Positions 50,701 through 58,168 of a DNA stretch of 64,000 nt are shown here, piece after piece. Position numbers and translations under genes: made by a program. Below the pieces are notes generated by a model that was given only the letters and a program-made list of their open reading frames with translations, was not told the origin of the DNA and ran no database searches. The stretch's first letter is position 1; every line of letters begins with the position of its first letter. Origin of the DNA: Tichowtungia sp964398915 (GTDB lineage Bacteria > Verrucomicrobiota > Kiritimatiellia > Kiritimatiellales > Tichowtungiaceae); NCBI GenBank assembly GCA_964398915.1, contig CAYNOR010000005.1, positions 74,072 to 138,071 on the forward strand, in the 5' to 3' direction.

Positions 50701-50897
50701 TCCCGTCGAATGTCGAGGCCGAGGTGGAATTGCCGGTCTCTTGCGCCTCTTCCGTGCGGATAGACAACACACAGGTTCCGTATGTCGAAATTTCCACCGA
50801 CGAGGGCTTCCTGTTACAGATTGTCGTGAGCGCAGGGTCCCATGTGGTGACGTGCGATCTCCCGGATCAACAATATAAAGTAAATGGAAAGCAATGA
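47718..50897 (+). CDS. GH78 alpha-L-rhamnosidase
   Basis: A 1059-residue enzyme that releases terminal alpha-L-rhamnose. N-terminal beta domains (about 1-350, beginning GNSRPVLSWEL and containing a CBM67-like region near 330-480) precede an (alpha/alpha)6 barrel at about 610-960. Family motifs are DCPQRDERMGWLGD, which holds the general acid, and GATTIWELWNGD, with the second catalytic Glu; a C-terminal beta domain follows (FDRIGLRPHF). No signal peptide is visible, so it probably acts in the cytoplasm on imported oligosaccharides. It overlaps the next gene by four bases. Confidence 0.92.
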   Translation: MKIHHLRCCSLAEPRGLGNSRPVLSWELADLASGIKLKDSRIVVASTRTGVADGTADLWDTGWVADFNAPRADYAGRALTSRMECFWQVTCRDEAGNQTASEIASWTMGLLEVADWTAHWIGLDTAPEFPEDPLPGARWIWDGDPTPGERIFETTFVLPAACDGFLWGLADDAAEVEINGKPVAQLARAQANFNLFPLPRAIAVQGLRAGKNTLAVRAVKRHDRDPYGGVILRLMAGGQAVVEEFRTPGIDFVASTKRRHEGGVMIVTDGAWICRKSGQSVAVVELGSFGISPWHLQHTDEYPNLPARYLRREFHTKAAIQKAVLYFSGLGLSEAVINGQRVGNEELSPHVSDYSKTVFYRTFDVTGLLRQGANAIGCILGNGRYFAPRVRVPFPMENFGCPKLLLQLEIVHTDGTISRVVSDRSWKVSTEGAIGWNNEFDGETYDARKDDPAWALPGYEAARWQPVQFVAAPQGALRSQPSNPIHKSSILPAAKSWTTKYGTRIFDFGVNLVGWCRARVHGRAGQTLTLQFAEEIESQDALSLENLRSAQCADQVTLRAGLTEFEPKFTYHGFRYVEARGEVDSLELEACFVHDEIAETGSFTCSNDLVNRIIDAAARGIRGNYRSMPTDCPQRDERMGWLGDRAGGAPGEMFLFDVHAFYGKWMGDIRDAQGLNGSIPDIAPALWKMYSDNVTWPSCLTLIPFWLQRHYGDQKVVAETFPAISRWLDLMCGYIDDGIISRDIYGDWCVPPESPHLIHSERPDRKTSALILASAYLAKNLEIGAGFARQLGRPDLAEKWSARREDIAAALNAGFFNSATGSYDNGSQTAALLLLAFGLVPAASRKMVFEYLVSRITESGQPVLGTGLVGGQWLMRTLTAHGRADIAAALVTREEYPSWGYMIRKGATTIWELWNGDTAEPLMNSRNHVMLLGDLLPWLFEDIAGIQPRRPGFDRIGLRPHFVFDSVACSHQTVHGRVSSAWEISDGKIRWAVEVPSNVEAEVELPVSCASSVRIDNTQVPYVEISTDEGFLLQIVVSAGSHVVTCDLPDQQYKVNGKQ

Positions 50898-52987
50898 AAG
50901 AGGGGTCGCGCATGGACTCGATGAGGTTTTTTGCGGCAAGTGTTTTTTTGGTAGGAAGCAGCGCTCTGGGGGCTCCGGCCAAGCCGAATATTGTTCTTAT
51001 TTTGGCTGATGATCTGGGCTGGCGCGACTTGAGCGTCATGGGTAGCACGTTTTATAAGACGCCGAATATTGATCAGATCGCGAAGGATGGCCTTCTTTTT
51101 ACCGATGCGTATGCCGCCTATCCTCTCTGTTCTCCAACCCGTGCCGGGTTGCTGACCGGCATGGACCCGCAACGCACCGGGTTTACCGCCCCTGCCGGGC
51201 ATGCGGATGCCGAGGTGTTTACCTATACGGCGGTCAAAACGGCGCAACCGTGGGCTAGAGCCGGGAATGCTACGAGCGCAACCCGGCTTGATACGCGTTT
51301 TACGACGTATCCGGAGTTGTTGAAAAAGGATGGATATGTCACGGCGCATTTCGGAAAGTGGCATCTTGGATTTTCGCCATACATGCCCAAGGATCACGGG
51401 TTTGATGTGGATATTCCCGGCTGGAATGTGCCGGGCCCCGGACGGGGGTATATGTATCCGTGGGATATTCCGGATCTGCCGTCGTTCCCGGGTAAGTCTG
51501 GCGAGCAACTGGAGGAACGGCTGGGTCAGGAAGCCGGTCGGTTTATTCGGGAAAATAAGGATCGTCCGTTCCTGATGAACTACTGGGCCTTCTCGGTTCA
51601 TGCGCCCTACAACGGCCGTCCGGATCTAATTAAAAAGTATGAGGAACAGGTGGACCGGAATAATCCTCAGCAAAGCCCGACCATGGCAGCCATGATCGAA
51701 AGTCTCGACAACGCGGTGGGGCATATTCGGAAGGTTTTGGCCGAAGAAGGGCTGACCGAAAACACCATTATTATCTTCACCTCGGATAACGGGGGCAGTG
51801 CATTTGGGGTGGCTGATGGTGTGCTGCCGACCAGTAATGCGCCGCTGAAAAGCGGCAAGGGCAATATTTATGAGGGGGGAACCCGTGTTCCGCTGATTGT
51901 GAGCTGGCCCGGGGTCACTAAGCCGGGCAGCGTTACATCCGCGCTGGCGCAGACCACCGACCTGATGGCGACGATTCTCGAGTTTGCAGAAGTGAAACTG
52001 CCGGAGGATTATTGCGGCGACGGAGTCAGCCTGGTTCCTGTTTTGAAAGGGAAAGAGTCTTCTGTGCGGGACGCGGTTTATTGTTATTTCCCGCAAAATG
52101 TCGAGGCCACGGGCAACCTCTCCGGCGCCTATGTGCGGCGTGGAAACTATAAGCTGATTCGTTTCTTTTCTGATAACACAGACTTCTCTGACCGGTTTGA
52201 ACTTTATGACCTTTCCAGCGACATCGGCGAAACGAATAATCTCGCCGCATGCAAACCGGAGCTGGTCGGTGAGTTAAGTAAAGACCTCGCTCGGCATCTC
52301 AAGGAAACCGAATCGTCTATCCCCGGAAAAAATCAGCTGTTTGACCCGGCGGCGGCGCGACCGTATCCTGTGTACGAACTGCATGGAGGGATGTTGGTTC
52401 CTTTGGAGATCAAAAATCCGGGATTTGAAGAGCCGGTTCTTCAGGGAGACCAGCCGGTTCTGGATCCAAGTCTTCCCGGGTATGCCGAACAGCGAAAGCT
52501 GATGGGGTGGGATTTCGGTTTCTTTGCCGGAATTTGCCGGGAGCAGTCCGCTTATGCCGATCAGATTCCGGCTGCCGAGGGGCATCAGGCGGCCTTTCTT
52601 TCAGGCGATCAGGAATTGACCCAGCATAAGTCTAAGGCGAAATGTGTCTTTGGCACGGATATCATCGGCTTGATTCCCCATCAAACATATCGATTGTCCT
52701 GGCAACAGACAGGCAAAGCCTCGGATGCAGGAAGCGGAGCGCTGACGGTTATGCTTAGTGCAAAAGGCTCCCGGCCTGTTTTTCTGCAGCAATATGAAAA
52801 AGTGACTGAAAAAGGCCGGTGGGAAACGAAGACACACTCCTTTACGGCCACGCAACCGGTCATGCGTCTTAATTTCCGGCATAGCATTCCGGAAACTGCA
52901 AATCCGATCCCGTACAGCGAGACCACATTGATAGATAATGTAACGATTGTGAAAGAAGATAAACCTAAGCAGGAGGAAAACAGATGA
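50894..52987 (+). CDS. Secreted S1-type sulfatase, second copy
   Basis: A 697-residue sulfatase with LCSPTRAGLLTG (Cys79), ADDLGW, HFGKWHLG and SDNGGS. The ATG at 50894 overlaps the rhamnosidase stop; one at 50912 (MDSMRFFAASVFLVGSSALG) has a better ribosome site (GAGGGG) and gives a cleaner signal peptide. After about residue 500 an extra galactose-binding-like beta-sandwich is present (FEEPVLQGDQ...TLIDNVTIVKE). It is similar to the sulfatase at 45642 through the core (GFDVDIPGWNVPGPG against GFDVDIPHWPGPGPAG), so the two may act on related positions of the same sugar. Overlaps the URO-D-like gene by 4 bases. Confidence 0.92.
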   Translation: MKEGSRMDSMRFFAASVFLVGSSALGAPAKPNIVLILADDLGWRDLSVMGSTFYKTPNIDQIAKDGLLFTDAYAAYPLCSPTRAGLLTGMDPQRTGFTAPAGHADAEVFTYTAVKTAQPWARAGNATSATRLDTRFTTYPELLKKDGYVTAHFGKWHLGFSPYMPKDHGFDVDIPGWNVPGPGRGYMYPWDIPDLPSFPGKSGEQLEERLGQEAGRFIRENKDRPFLMNYWAFSVHAPYNGRPDLIKKYEEQVDRNNPQQSPTMAAMIESLDNAVGHIRKVLAEEGLTENTIIIFTSDNGGSAFGVADGVLPTSNAPLKSGKGNIYEGGTRVPLIVSWPGVTKPGSVTSALAQTTDLMATILEFAEVKLPEDYCGDGVSLVPVLKGKESSVRDAVYCYFPQNVEATGNLSGAYVRRGNYKLIRFFSDNTDFSDRFELYDLSSDIGETNNLAACKPELVGELSKDLARHLKETESSIPGKNQLFDPAAARPYPVYELHGGMLVPLEIKNPGFEEPVLQGDQPVLDPSLPGYAEQRKLMGWDFGFFAGICREQSAYADQIPAAEGHQAAFLSGDQELTQHKSKAKCVFGTDIIGLIPHQTYRLSWQQTGKASDAGSGALTVMLSAKGSRPVFLQQYEKVTEKGRWETKTHSFTATQPVMRLNFRHSIPETANPIPYSETTLIDNVTIVKEDKPKQEENR

Positions 52988-53949
52988 ATTCAAGAGAACG
53001 GGTAGAACGCGCAATTAATTTTGAGACACCGGACCGGTTGCCATTCAACTTCTGGATGGATCGCCGGCGAATGGATGAGCTGGATGCCAGATACGGCAAG
53101 GATTTCCGGATCACGCATTTTGATGCCGATGTGATCGAGGCTTGGTCAGGCGTTCCGTTCCCGGGCGGACGGTTTGAAACCATGGCGGGGACGCCGTGGA
53201 TGGTGGAGCCGCTCTTCCGTGACTGGGCGGATACGCCGGCGATTGCGATGCCCGATCCGAATGATCCTGCGCAAACACAGGCGGTGAAGCAACAGCTTAA
53301 GGAACACCCGGACAAGGCGGTCATTGCGAATATCCCCAATGTACTGACCCATGTGGAGTCGATGATCAGTCAGCAGGATTTCTATATGGATTTGATGGAA
53401 GAACCGGAGGCGGTTGCCGCACTGTTTCATCGCATGTCCGATGTGATGGCCGCGGTGGCGGAAAAAATCTGCAAGCTGGATATCACGGCGCTGTATGTGA
53501 TGGACGATGTGGCCTGCAATCACGGGCTGCTGATGTCGCCATCGCAGGTGCGCGAACATATTCTGCCGCACTGGAAGAAGGTGATCGATGTGGCGCATGC
53601 TTACAACAAGCCGGTTTTCTTCCACACCGACGGCAAGGTTACTGAATTGTATGATGTTTTCGCCGACGAATTGAAGATCCGGATGCTCAATCCGCTGCAG
53701 CCGGACCTGCAGGATACGCAGGCCTTTGCGGAGAACTATAAGGGCCGCACCGGCATTTACGGCGGGCTTTACACGGGCCGGATTCATATGATGACACCGG
53801 ATGAGATCCGTGCACATATTTTTGATCTGTTCAGGAAGGCGGGGAAGTCCGGCGGGCTGATCGCCTCTTCGCACGATCTGGATATCTCAACAACGGAAGA
53901 GCAGCTCGATGCGCTGGTCGGCGCAATTAAAGAGTGTCGCTACGAATAA
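52984..53949 (+). CDS. Uroporphyrinogen decarboxylase (URO-D) superfamily protein
   Basis: A 321-residue TIM-barrel protein beginning MNSRERVERAINFETPDRLP, the start typical of URO-D-like proteins found outside heme operons. Corrinoid methyltransferases of this superfamily (MtaA/MtbA) bind zinc through an HxCG motif; here the matching place reads FFHTDGKV, with Asp in place of Cys. The heme-enzyme arginines at the N-terminus are also not obvious. Its translation is coupled to the sulfatase (ATGA). In a glycan operon it may act on a methylated sugar or an unknown acid, but that is a guess. Confidence 0.82.
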   Translation: MNSRERVERAINFETPDRLPFNFWMDRRRMDELDARYGKDFRITHFDADVIEAWSGVPFPGGRFETMAGTPWMVEPLFRDWADTPAIAMPDPNDPAQTQAVKQQLKEHPDKAVIANIPNVLTHVESMISQQDFYMDLMEEPEAVAALFHRMSDVMAAVAEKICKLDITALYVMDDVACNHGLLMSPSQVREHILPHWKKVIDVAHAYNKPVFFHTDGKVTELYDVFADELKIRMLNPLQPDLQDTQAFAENYKGRTGIYGGLYTGRIHMMTPDEIRAHIFDLFRKAGKSGGLIASSHDLDISTTEEQLDALVGAIKECRYE

Positions 53950-54018
53950 GCCGGAAGCAACCTGTACAGGCTTCAGGTTGCGTTGCGGGCTGAATCGAAC
54001 CCGGGCAAGGGAGTGATT

Positions 54019-56577
54019 ATGCGCGTTTTGAAGTGGGTTGGTCTGGCGGGAGTGATAAGCTTGACGGCACTGGCGGAACCGGAAACGCCGGTTTCGGTCC
54101 GCAATTTGACGGGGGCGCAATGGCTTTGGTGCGCCGGGGTGCCGAAAGAGCAACTCGCAAAACAGTTGGTTCCGGCGGAAACGGTTGAGTTCCGGCGAGA
54201 GATTTTACTGCCGAAAAACCGTACTGTGCTAAAGGCGTGGTTTGCAGGTACGGCGGACGATGTTCTAACCCTGACGGTCAACGGGCAGAAGCTGATTTCA
54301 TCGTCAGTCTGGACGGAGCTCAGTGTCGCGGAATTTCAGGATCTGCTGAAGCCGGGAAAAAATATGGTTCAGGCGCAAGTCTGCAACAGCGGAAGCTCGC
54401 CGAATGCCGGCGGGTTTGTCGGGCGGCTGCAAATTGATTTCAGTGACGGGGATTCTTTGGTGCTGCTGACCGATGAAACGTGGCAGGCCTCCCGGCGCGG
54501 AAACGTGTGGTCGAAGCCGACTGTACTGGGTGATATGGGGATTATGCCGTGGGGATTGCTCGGGAGTTCAAAGCGTACCCTGCCCGAAAATTTCACCCGT
54601 TTTGCGGTGCCGGGCGCGGCGGCGGAGATGGAGTCGCTGCGTAACCTGTTTTTTGAGTATTACAATTTTTTCCCATACGCCACGCTGTGGGATCCGTGGA
54701 CCCCCATGTCGATGCTCTGGCCGGACGCGCAAGGGGATCAAATGCAAAAAAGCTTCCGGGCTTTGCTCGGCGGACGTTTCTTGACGGAGGACGGCTATGT
54801 TTCCACGCATCAGCATCGCGGCATGGCGCACGATCTCGGATGGCCGTTCCCGCTCTGGACGCAGATCGCGGGCTGGGGCTGGCAGTTTTCCGGCAGCAAC
54901 AATCCGTTTGGCAGTCCGCTTTACGGGATGCACACGCACCACTCGATGGAGGGATTTGTCATAAGCGGCCTTTCGGAGGTGACGTATGATCATGAGCAAG
55001 GCCTGCACGCGAATATTTCGCGCGACGCAACCCTGCAGACACCGGCCTGCAGGGTGAATGCGGTTTCCGCGCCGTTTTTCCGGATGGAATGGTGGGCGGA
55101 AGGCATGGAAAAGGCCGAGCCGTATCTGGAATGGACAACGGAAAAAGAGCCGGAGTTCAGCGAAGAGCGGCGGGTTTATTTTGAGCCGGCGCAGAGCATG
55201 GAAAAACAACTGATCAGTATGATTCCGCTTTATAAGGTCGTTCCGGAAGATGCCGTGCTCACCGGGTTCCGAATCGGGTTCGGTAACAAAAAGTCGGCAA
55301 AAATCACAGTACAGGCCCTCATGACGGCGGCTGACAGCCGGCATACGATCAATAACTCAATCTGGGTGAACGGTTGCGCGGACTATCTGCGGCTGACGGG
55401 CGACACGGATTTTATGAAAGAACAGATCGGGCGGATGCGCAAATCGATCCGCTATGCGATGTCTGAGTTTCAGACCAAAGAAAAGAAGTGCATTTATACC
55501 AGCTGGCGAGGACACGACGGACGCAGCGGCATTATTTATAAAGGCAAAAAAAAGATCATTCGCCCCGGCTTCGGTGTCGGCAACAACTACTGGGACCTGC
55601 TTCCGTTCGGAGGGCATGATTTTCTGTCGACGATCTATTTTTATGATGCACTGAACGATCTGGCCGAGATGGAAGAGGCCGTTCAACAGCATCCAAAATG
55701 GGGCATTCAGGCGGATTTTGATCCGGCAGAACTGCGCGCACATGCGGCGGAGATTCGCACATTCTGTCAGAAATTTTTCTGGAACGAAAAAACGGGTCGT
55801 TTTTTCGGCGCAGTGGATGTGGATGGCGTTGGCCACGACTACGGCTTTACCTTTGTGAATCTGGAGGCGATTGCTTACGGAATTGCAACTCCAGAGCAGG
55901 CGGTTCAGATCATGGACTGGATCAGCGGAAAGAGACTGGTAAAGGGCGATACGTCGCAGGGCGCCGACATCTACCGCTGGCGTTTTGCAGCGCGTGCAAC
56001 CACGTTGCGAAACATCGATTACTACAGCTCGGTCTGGCCTGCACCGGAAACGATTCCCTTTGGCGGTCAGGTGCAGGACGGCGGTGCGGTGCTCGGGTTT
56101 TCTTACTTCGACTTGATGAGCCGGTTAAAAGTCTATGGACCGGACAATGCCGCTCAACGATTGAAAGAGATCGTTCAGTGGTACGATGAGGTGCAGGCCG
56201 AGGGCGGCGTGAGGGCCTATTACGCTAAACCGGGCCGCGGTTCTTTACAGGGCGGCGGCACGGCTGGCGGGCTCGGAATTGATCAGGAGTTTATGGAAAG
56301 TGTATTGCTTCCGCAGGTGATGCTCTATGGGTTCATGGGGTTTGAGCCGAAGATGGATGGTTTTGCACTGAATCCAAAACTGCCGTCGACCTGGCCTTCC
56401 CTGCAAATTACCGATGTACACTTTCAGGACCGGGTCTATGATCTGTCGACAGACGGCAAAACCGTTGATATCGTTATGAAATCCGGGGAACCGGTTGAGT
56501 TGACGGTTCACACTTCGCAACTGAATAAATTAAAAATGAAGACGGGGCAAACCCAAACCATGAAAGCAGGAAAATAA
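54019..56577 (+). CDS. Secreted six-hairpin-type glycosidase, family uncertain
   Basis: An 852-residue exported protein. The start at 54019 (MRVLKWVGLAGVISLTALAE) has GGGAG upstream and gives a signal peptide. Residues 25-190 are a galactose-binding/CBM67-like domain (VLKAWFAGTADDVLTLTVNG), as in GH78 enzymes. The central part, with HDLGWPFPLWTQIAGWGW, WVNGCADYLRLTGD and SWRGHDGRSG, then FGGHDFLSTIYFYDAL, fits an (alpha/alpha)6 barrel. No family is certain; a rhamnosidase- or GH-like hydrolase or lyase is most likely. It shares the operon with sulfatases and the transporter (TAATG overlap with the next gene). Confidence 0.68.
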   Translation: MRVLKWVGLAGVISLTALAEPETPVSVRNLTGAQWLWCAGVPKEQLAKQLVPAETVEFRREILLPKNRTVLKAWFAGTADDVLTLTVNGQKLISSSVWTELSVAEFQDLLKPGKNMVQAQVCNSGSSPNAGGFVGRLQIDFSDGDSLVLLTDETWQASRRGNVWSKPTVLGDMGIMPWGLLGSSKRTLPENFTRFAVPGAAAEMESLRNLFFEYYNFFPYATLWDPWTPMSMLWPDAQGDQMQKSFRALLGGRFLTEDGYVSTHQHRGMAHDLGWPFPLWTQIAGWGWQFSGSNNPFGSPLYGMHTHHSMEGFVISGLSEVTYDHEQGLHANISRDATLQTPACRVNAVSAPFFRMEWWAEGMEKAEPYLEWTTEKEPEFSEERRVYFEPAQSMEKQLISMIPLYKVVPEDAVLTGFRIGFGNKKSAKITVQALMTAADSRHTINNSIWVNGCADYLRLTGDTDFMKEQIGRMRKSIRYAMSEFQTKEKKCIYTSWRGHDGRSGIIYKGKKKIIRPGFGVGNNYWDLLPFGGHDFLSTIYFYDALNDLAEMEEAVQQHPKWGIQADFDPAELRAHAAEIRTFCQKFFWNEKTGRFFGAVDVDGVGHDYGFTFVNLEAIAYGIATPEQAVQIMDWISGKRLVKGDTSQGADIYRWRFAARATTLRNIDYYSSVWPAPETIPFGGQVQDGGAVLGFSYFDLMSRLKVYGPDNAAQRLKEIVQWYDEVQAEGGVRAYYAKPGRGSLQGGGTAGGLGIDQEFMESVLLPQVMLYGFMGFEPKMDGFALNPKLPSTWPSLQITDVHFQDRVYDLSTDGKTVDIVMKSGEPVELTVHTSQLNKLKMKTGQTQTMKAGK

Positions 56578-58082
56578 TGACAAACCATCATATACCGGAG
56601 GTCCATAAGCCTTCCGCAGAGGATCGCGTTTCGTTAAAAACGAAAGTGGCATGGGGTTTTGGAGGACTGGCGGATAACTATATCATGAACGCCTTCAACG
56701 CACTGGTGCTGGTGCTGTTTGTGGAGGGGTTCAAAATGCCGCCGCTGCTGGCCGGGGTGGCAACGTTCATTCCCCGCTTCCTCGATGCACTTACCGACCC
56801 GTTGGTCGGAAATATCTCCGATAATACCCGCACGCGCTGGGGGCGTCGCCGACCTTACATCGCGTGGGGCGCGGTGCTTTCCGCTCTGCTTTTGCCGCTG
56901 CTCTGGTATCCGCCGGGCTCGGAAACGTCGGCCGCGGTTTGGTATGCGAATCAGCCGTTTCTTTTCATGGCCGTACTGGGGTCGCTTTACACCACGGCTT
57001 ATACGATATTCATCGTTCCCTATACCGCATTGGGATACGAGCTGACGAACGATTATGATGAGCGCACCCGGGTGCTGGCCTGGCGCATGTATATCGGTCT
57101 GTTTGGGAGCATGACGGTTCCGTGGCTTTATCGCTGGACCCAGATTGATTGGATGGCGCGACTGAATGAAGGACCGTTGCGCAGCATACTGACGGCGGGA
57201 CTGCCCGGTCTGTCCAGCGATGTGCAGCTGGTCGGCGCACGTGTTGTCTGTATTTTTGTCGGGGTGCTGATTATCGCTTCAGGAATTTTGCCCGCAATCT
57301 TCTGTCGGGAACGGCTGGATGTGCAGCACCAGAAAACGGTCAGCCTGGGACAGGCGATTCGGTATACTTTTGCCAACCGCCCTTTTGTGATCCTCTCCAT
57401 TACATATATAATTATTTTAATCGGGCTCTTCTCAGCGGCAAATATTTTCATGTTTCTGCTGATCCATTATGTGTTTCACGGGGATCGGGTGGCGGCCGGC
57501 GAACTGGCCGGGTTGTGCGGAACGATCGGGGCGGTTGTTTCCTATTTGAGCATGTTCCTGATTCAGGCGGTTTCGACCCGCTTCAGCAAAAAAACCGGCA
57601 TGATCAGCGGGTTGGTTCTGGCGCTGATCGGCGTGGGGGCGGCCTGGGTCGTGCTCGATCCGCGCTGGCCTAACATGCTGATTGTCTCCACCATCATCTC
57701 CTCACTGGGGCTGCAGGGCAGCTGGCTGATGATCAGCTCGATGGTGGCGGATGTCTGCGACGAGGATGAACTGAAAACCGGGCTCCGCCGCGAAGGCATG
57801 TTCAGCGCGGTCAACGGATTCTCCCAGAAGCTGGCGATTGCCGCAACGTCGCTGATTTCCGGCGGGCTGCTGGCGCTGGCCGGCTTTGACCCCGAGGCGG
57901 CGACATCCGGCGGAGTCTCGCTTGATGTCGCTTATCGGCTCAAAGTTCTGGTGATCGGATCGCAGGCCGTTGGCTTTTTGCTGGCCATAATCCTGATGCT
58001 CTTCTACCCGACCACCCGCAAGCATGCCGAGGCAACCCGCCGGATTCTGGACGAACGGAAGCTGCGTGAAAAAGCCAACTAA
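56577..58082 (+). CDS. GPH-family sugar:cation symporter (MelB-like MFS)
   Basis: A 501-residue transporter with twelve predicted helices. The first loop contains FLDALTDPLVGNISDNTRTRWGRRRPYI, the signature of glycoside-pentoside-hexuronide symporters, whose Asp residues bind Na+ or H+. The stop-start overlap with the preceding glycosidase gene indicates tight coexpression. It is the only importer in the operon; there is no SusC/SusD pair or ABC system. It probably takes up the mono- or disaccharides released by the neighbouring enzymes. Confidence 0.93.
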   Translation: MTNHHIPEVHKPSAEDRVSLKTKVAWGFGGLADNYIMNAFNALVLVLFVEGFKMPPLLAGVATFIPRFLDALTDPLVGNISDNTRTRWGRRRPYIAWGAVLSALLLPLLWYPPGSETSAAVWYANQPFLFMAVLGSLYTTAYTIFIVPYTALGYELTNDYDERTRVLAWRMYIGLFGSMTVPWLYRWTQIDWMARLNEGPLRSILTAGLPGLSSDVQLVGARVVCIFVGVLIIASGILPAIFCRERLDVQHQKTVSLGQAIRYTFANRPFVILSITYIIILIGLFSAANIFMFLLIHYVFHGDRVAAGELAGLCGTIGAVVSYLSMFLIQAVSTRFSKKTGMISGLVLALIGVGAAWVVLDPRWPNMLIVSTIISSLGLQGSWLMISSMVADVCDEDELKTGLRREGMFSAVNGFSQKLAIAATSLISGGLLALAGFDPEAATSGGVSLDVAYRLKVLVIGSQAVGFLLAIILMLFYPTTRKHAEATRRILDERKLREKAN

Positions 58083-58110
58083 AAAAACCTGCCGAACCTG
58101 AGTGGAAGAG

Positions 58111-58139
58111 TTGCGGGCGCAGTGGAGTTATTATAGAAT
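58111..58139 (+). promoter_or_regulatory. Possible internal promoter before the second GH99-like gene
   Basis: TTGCGG and TAGAAT are separated by exactly 17 nt. A start of transcription near 58146 would fit translation from the ATG at 58169 and not from the one at 58148. Confidence 0.45.
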
Positions 58140-58168
58140 AGAGCCGCATGAAAGAGAGCCGAACCTAT

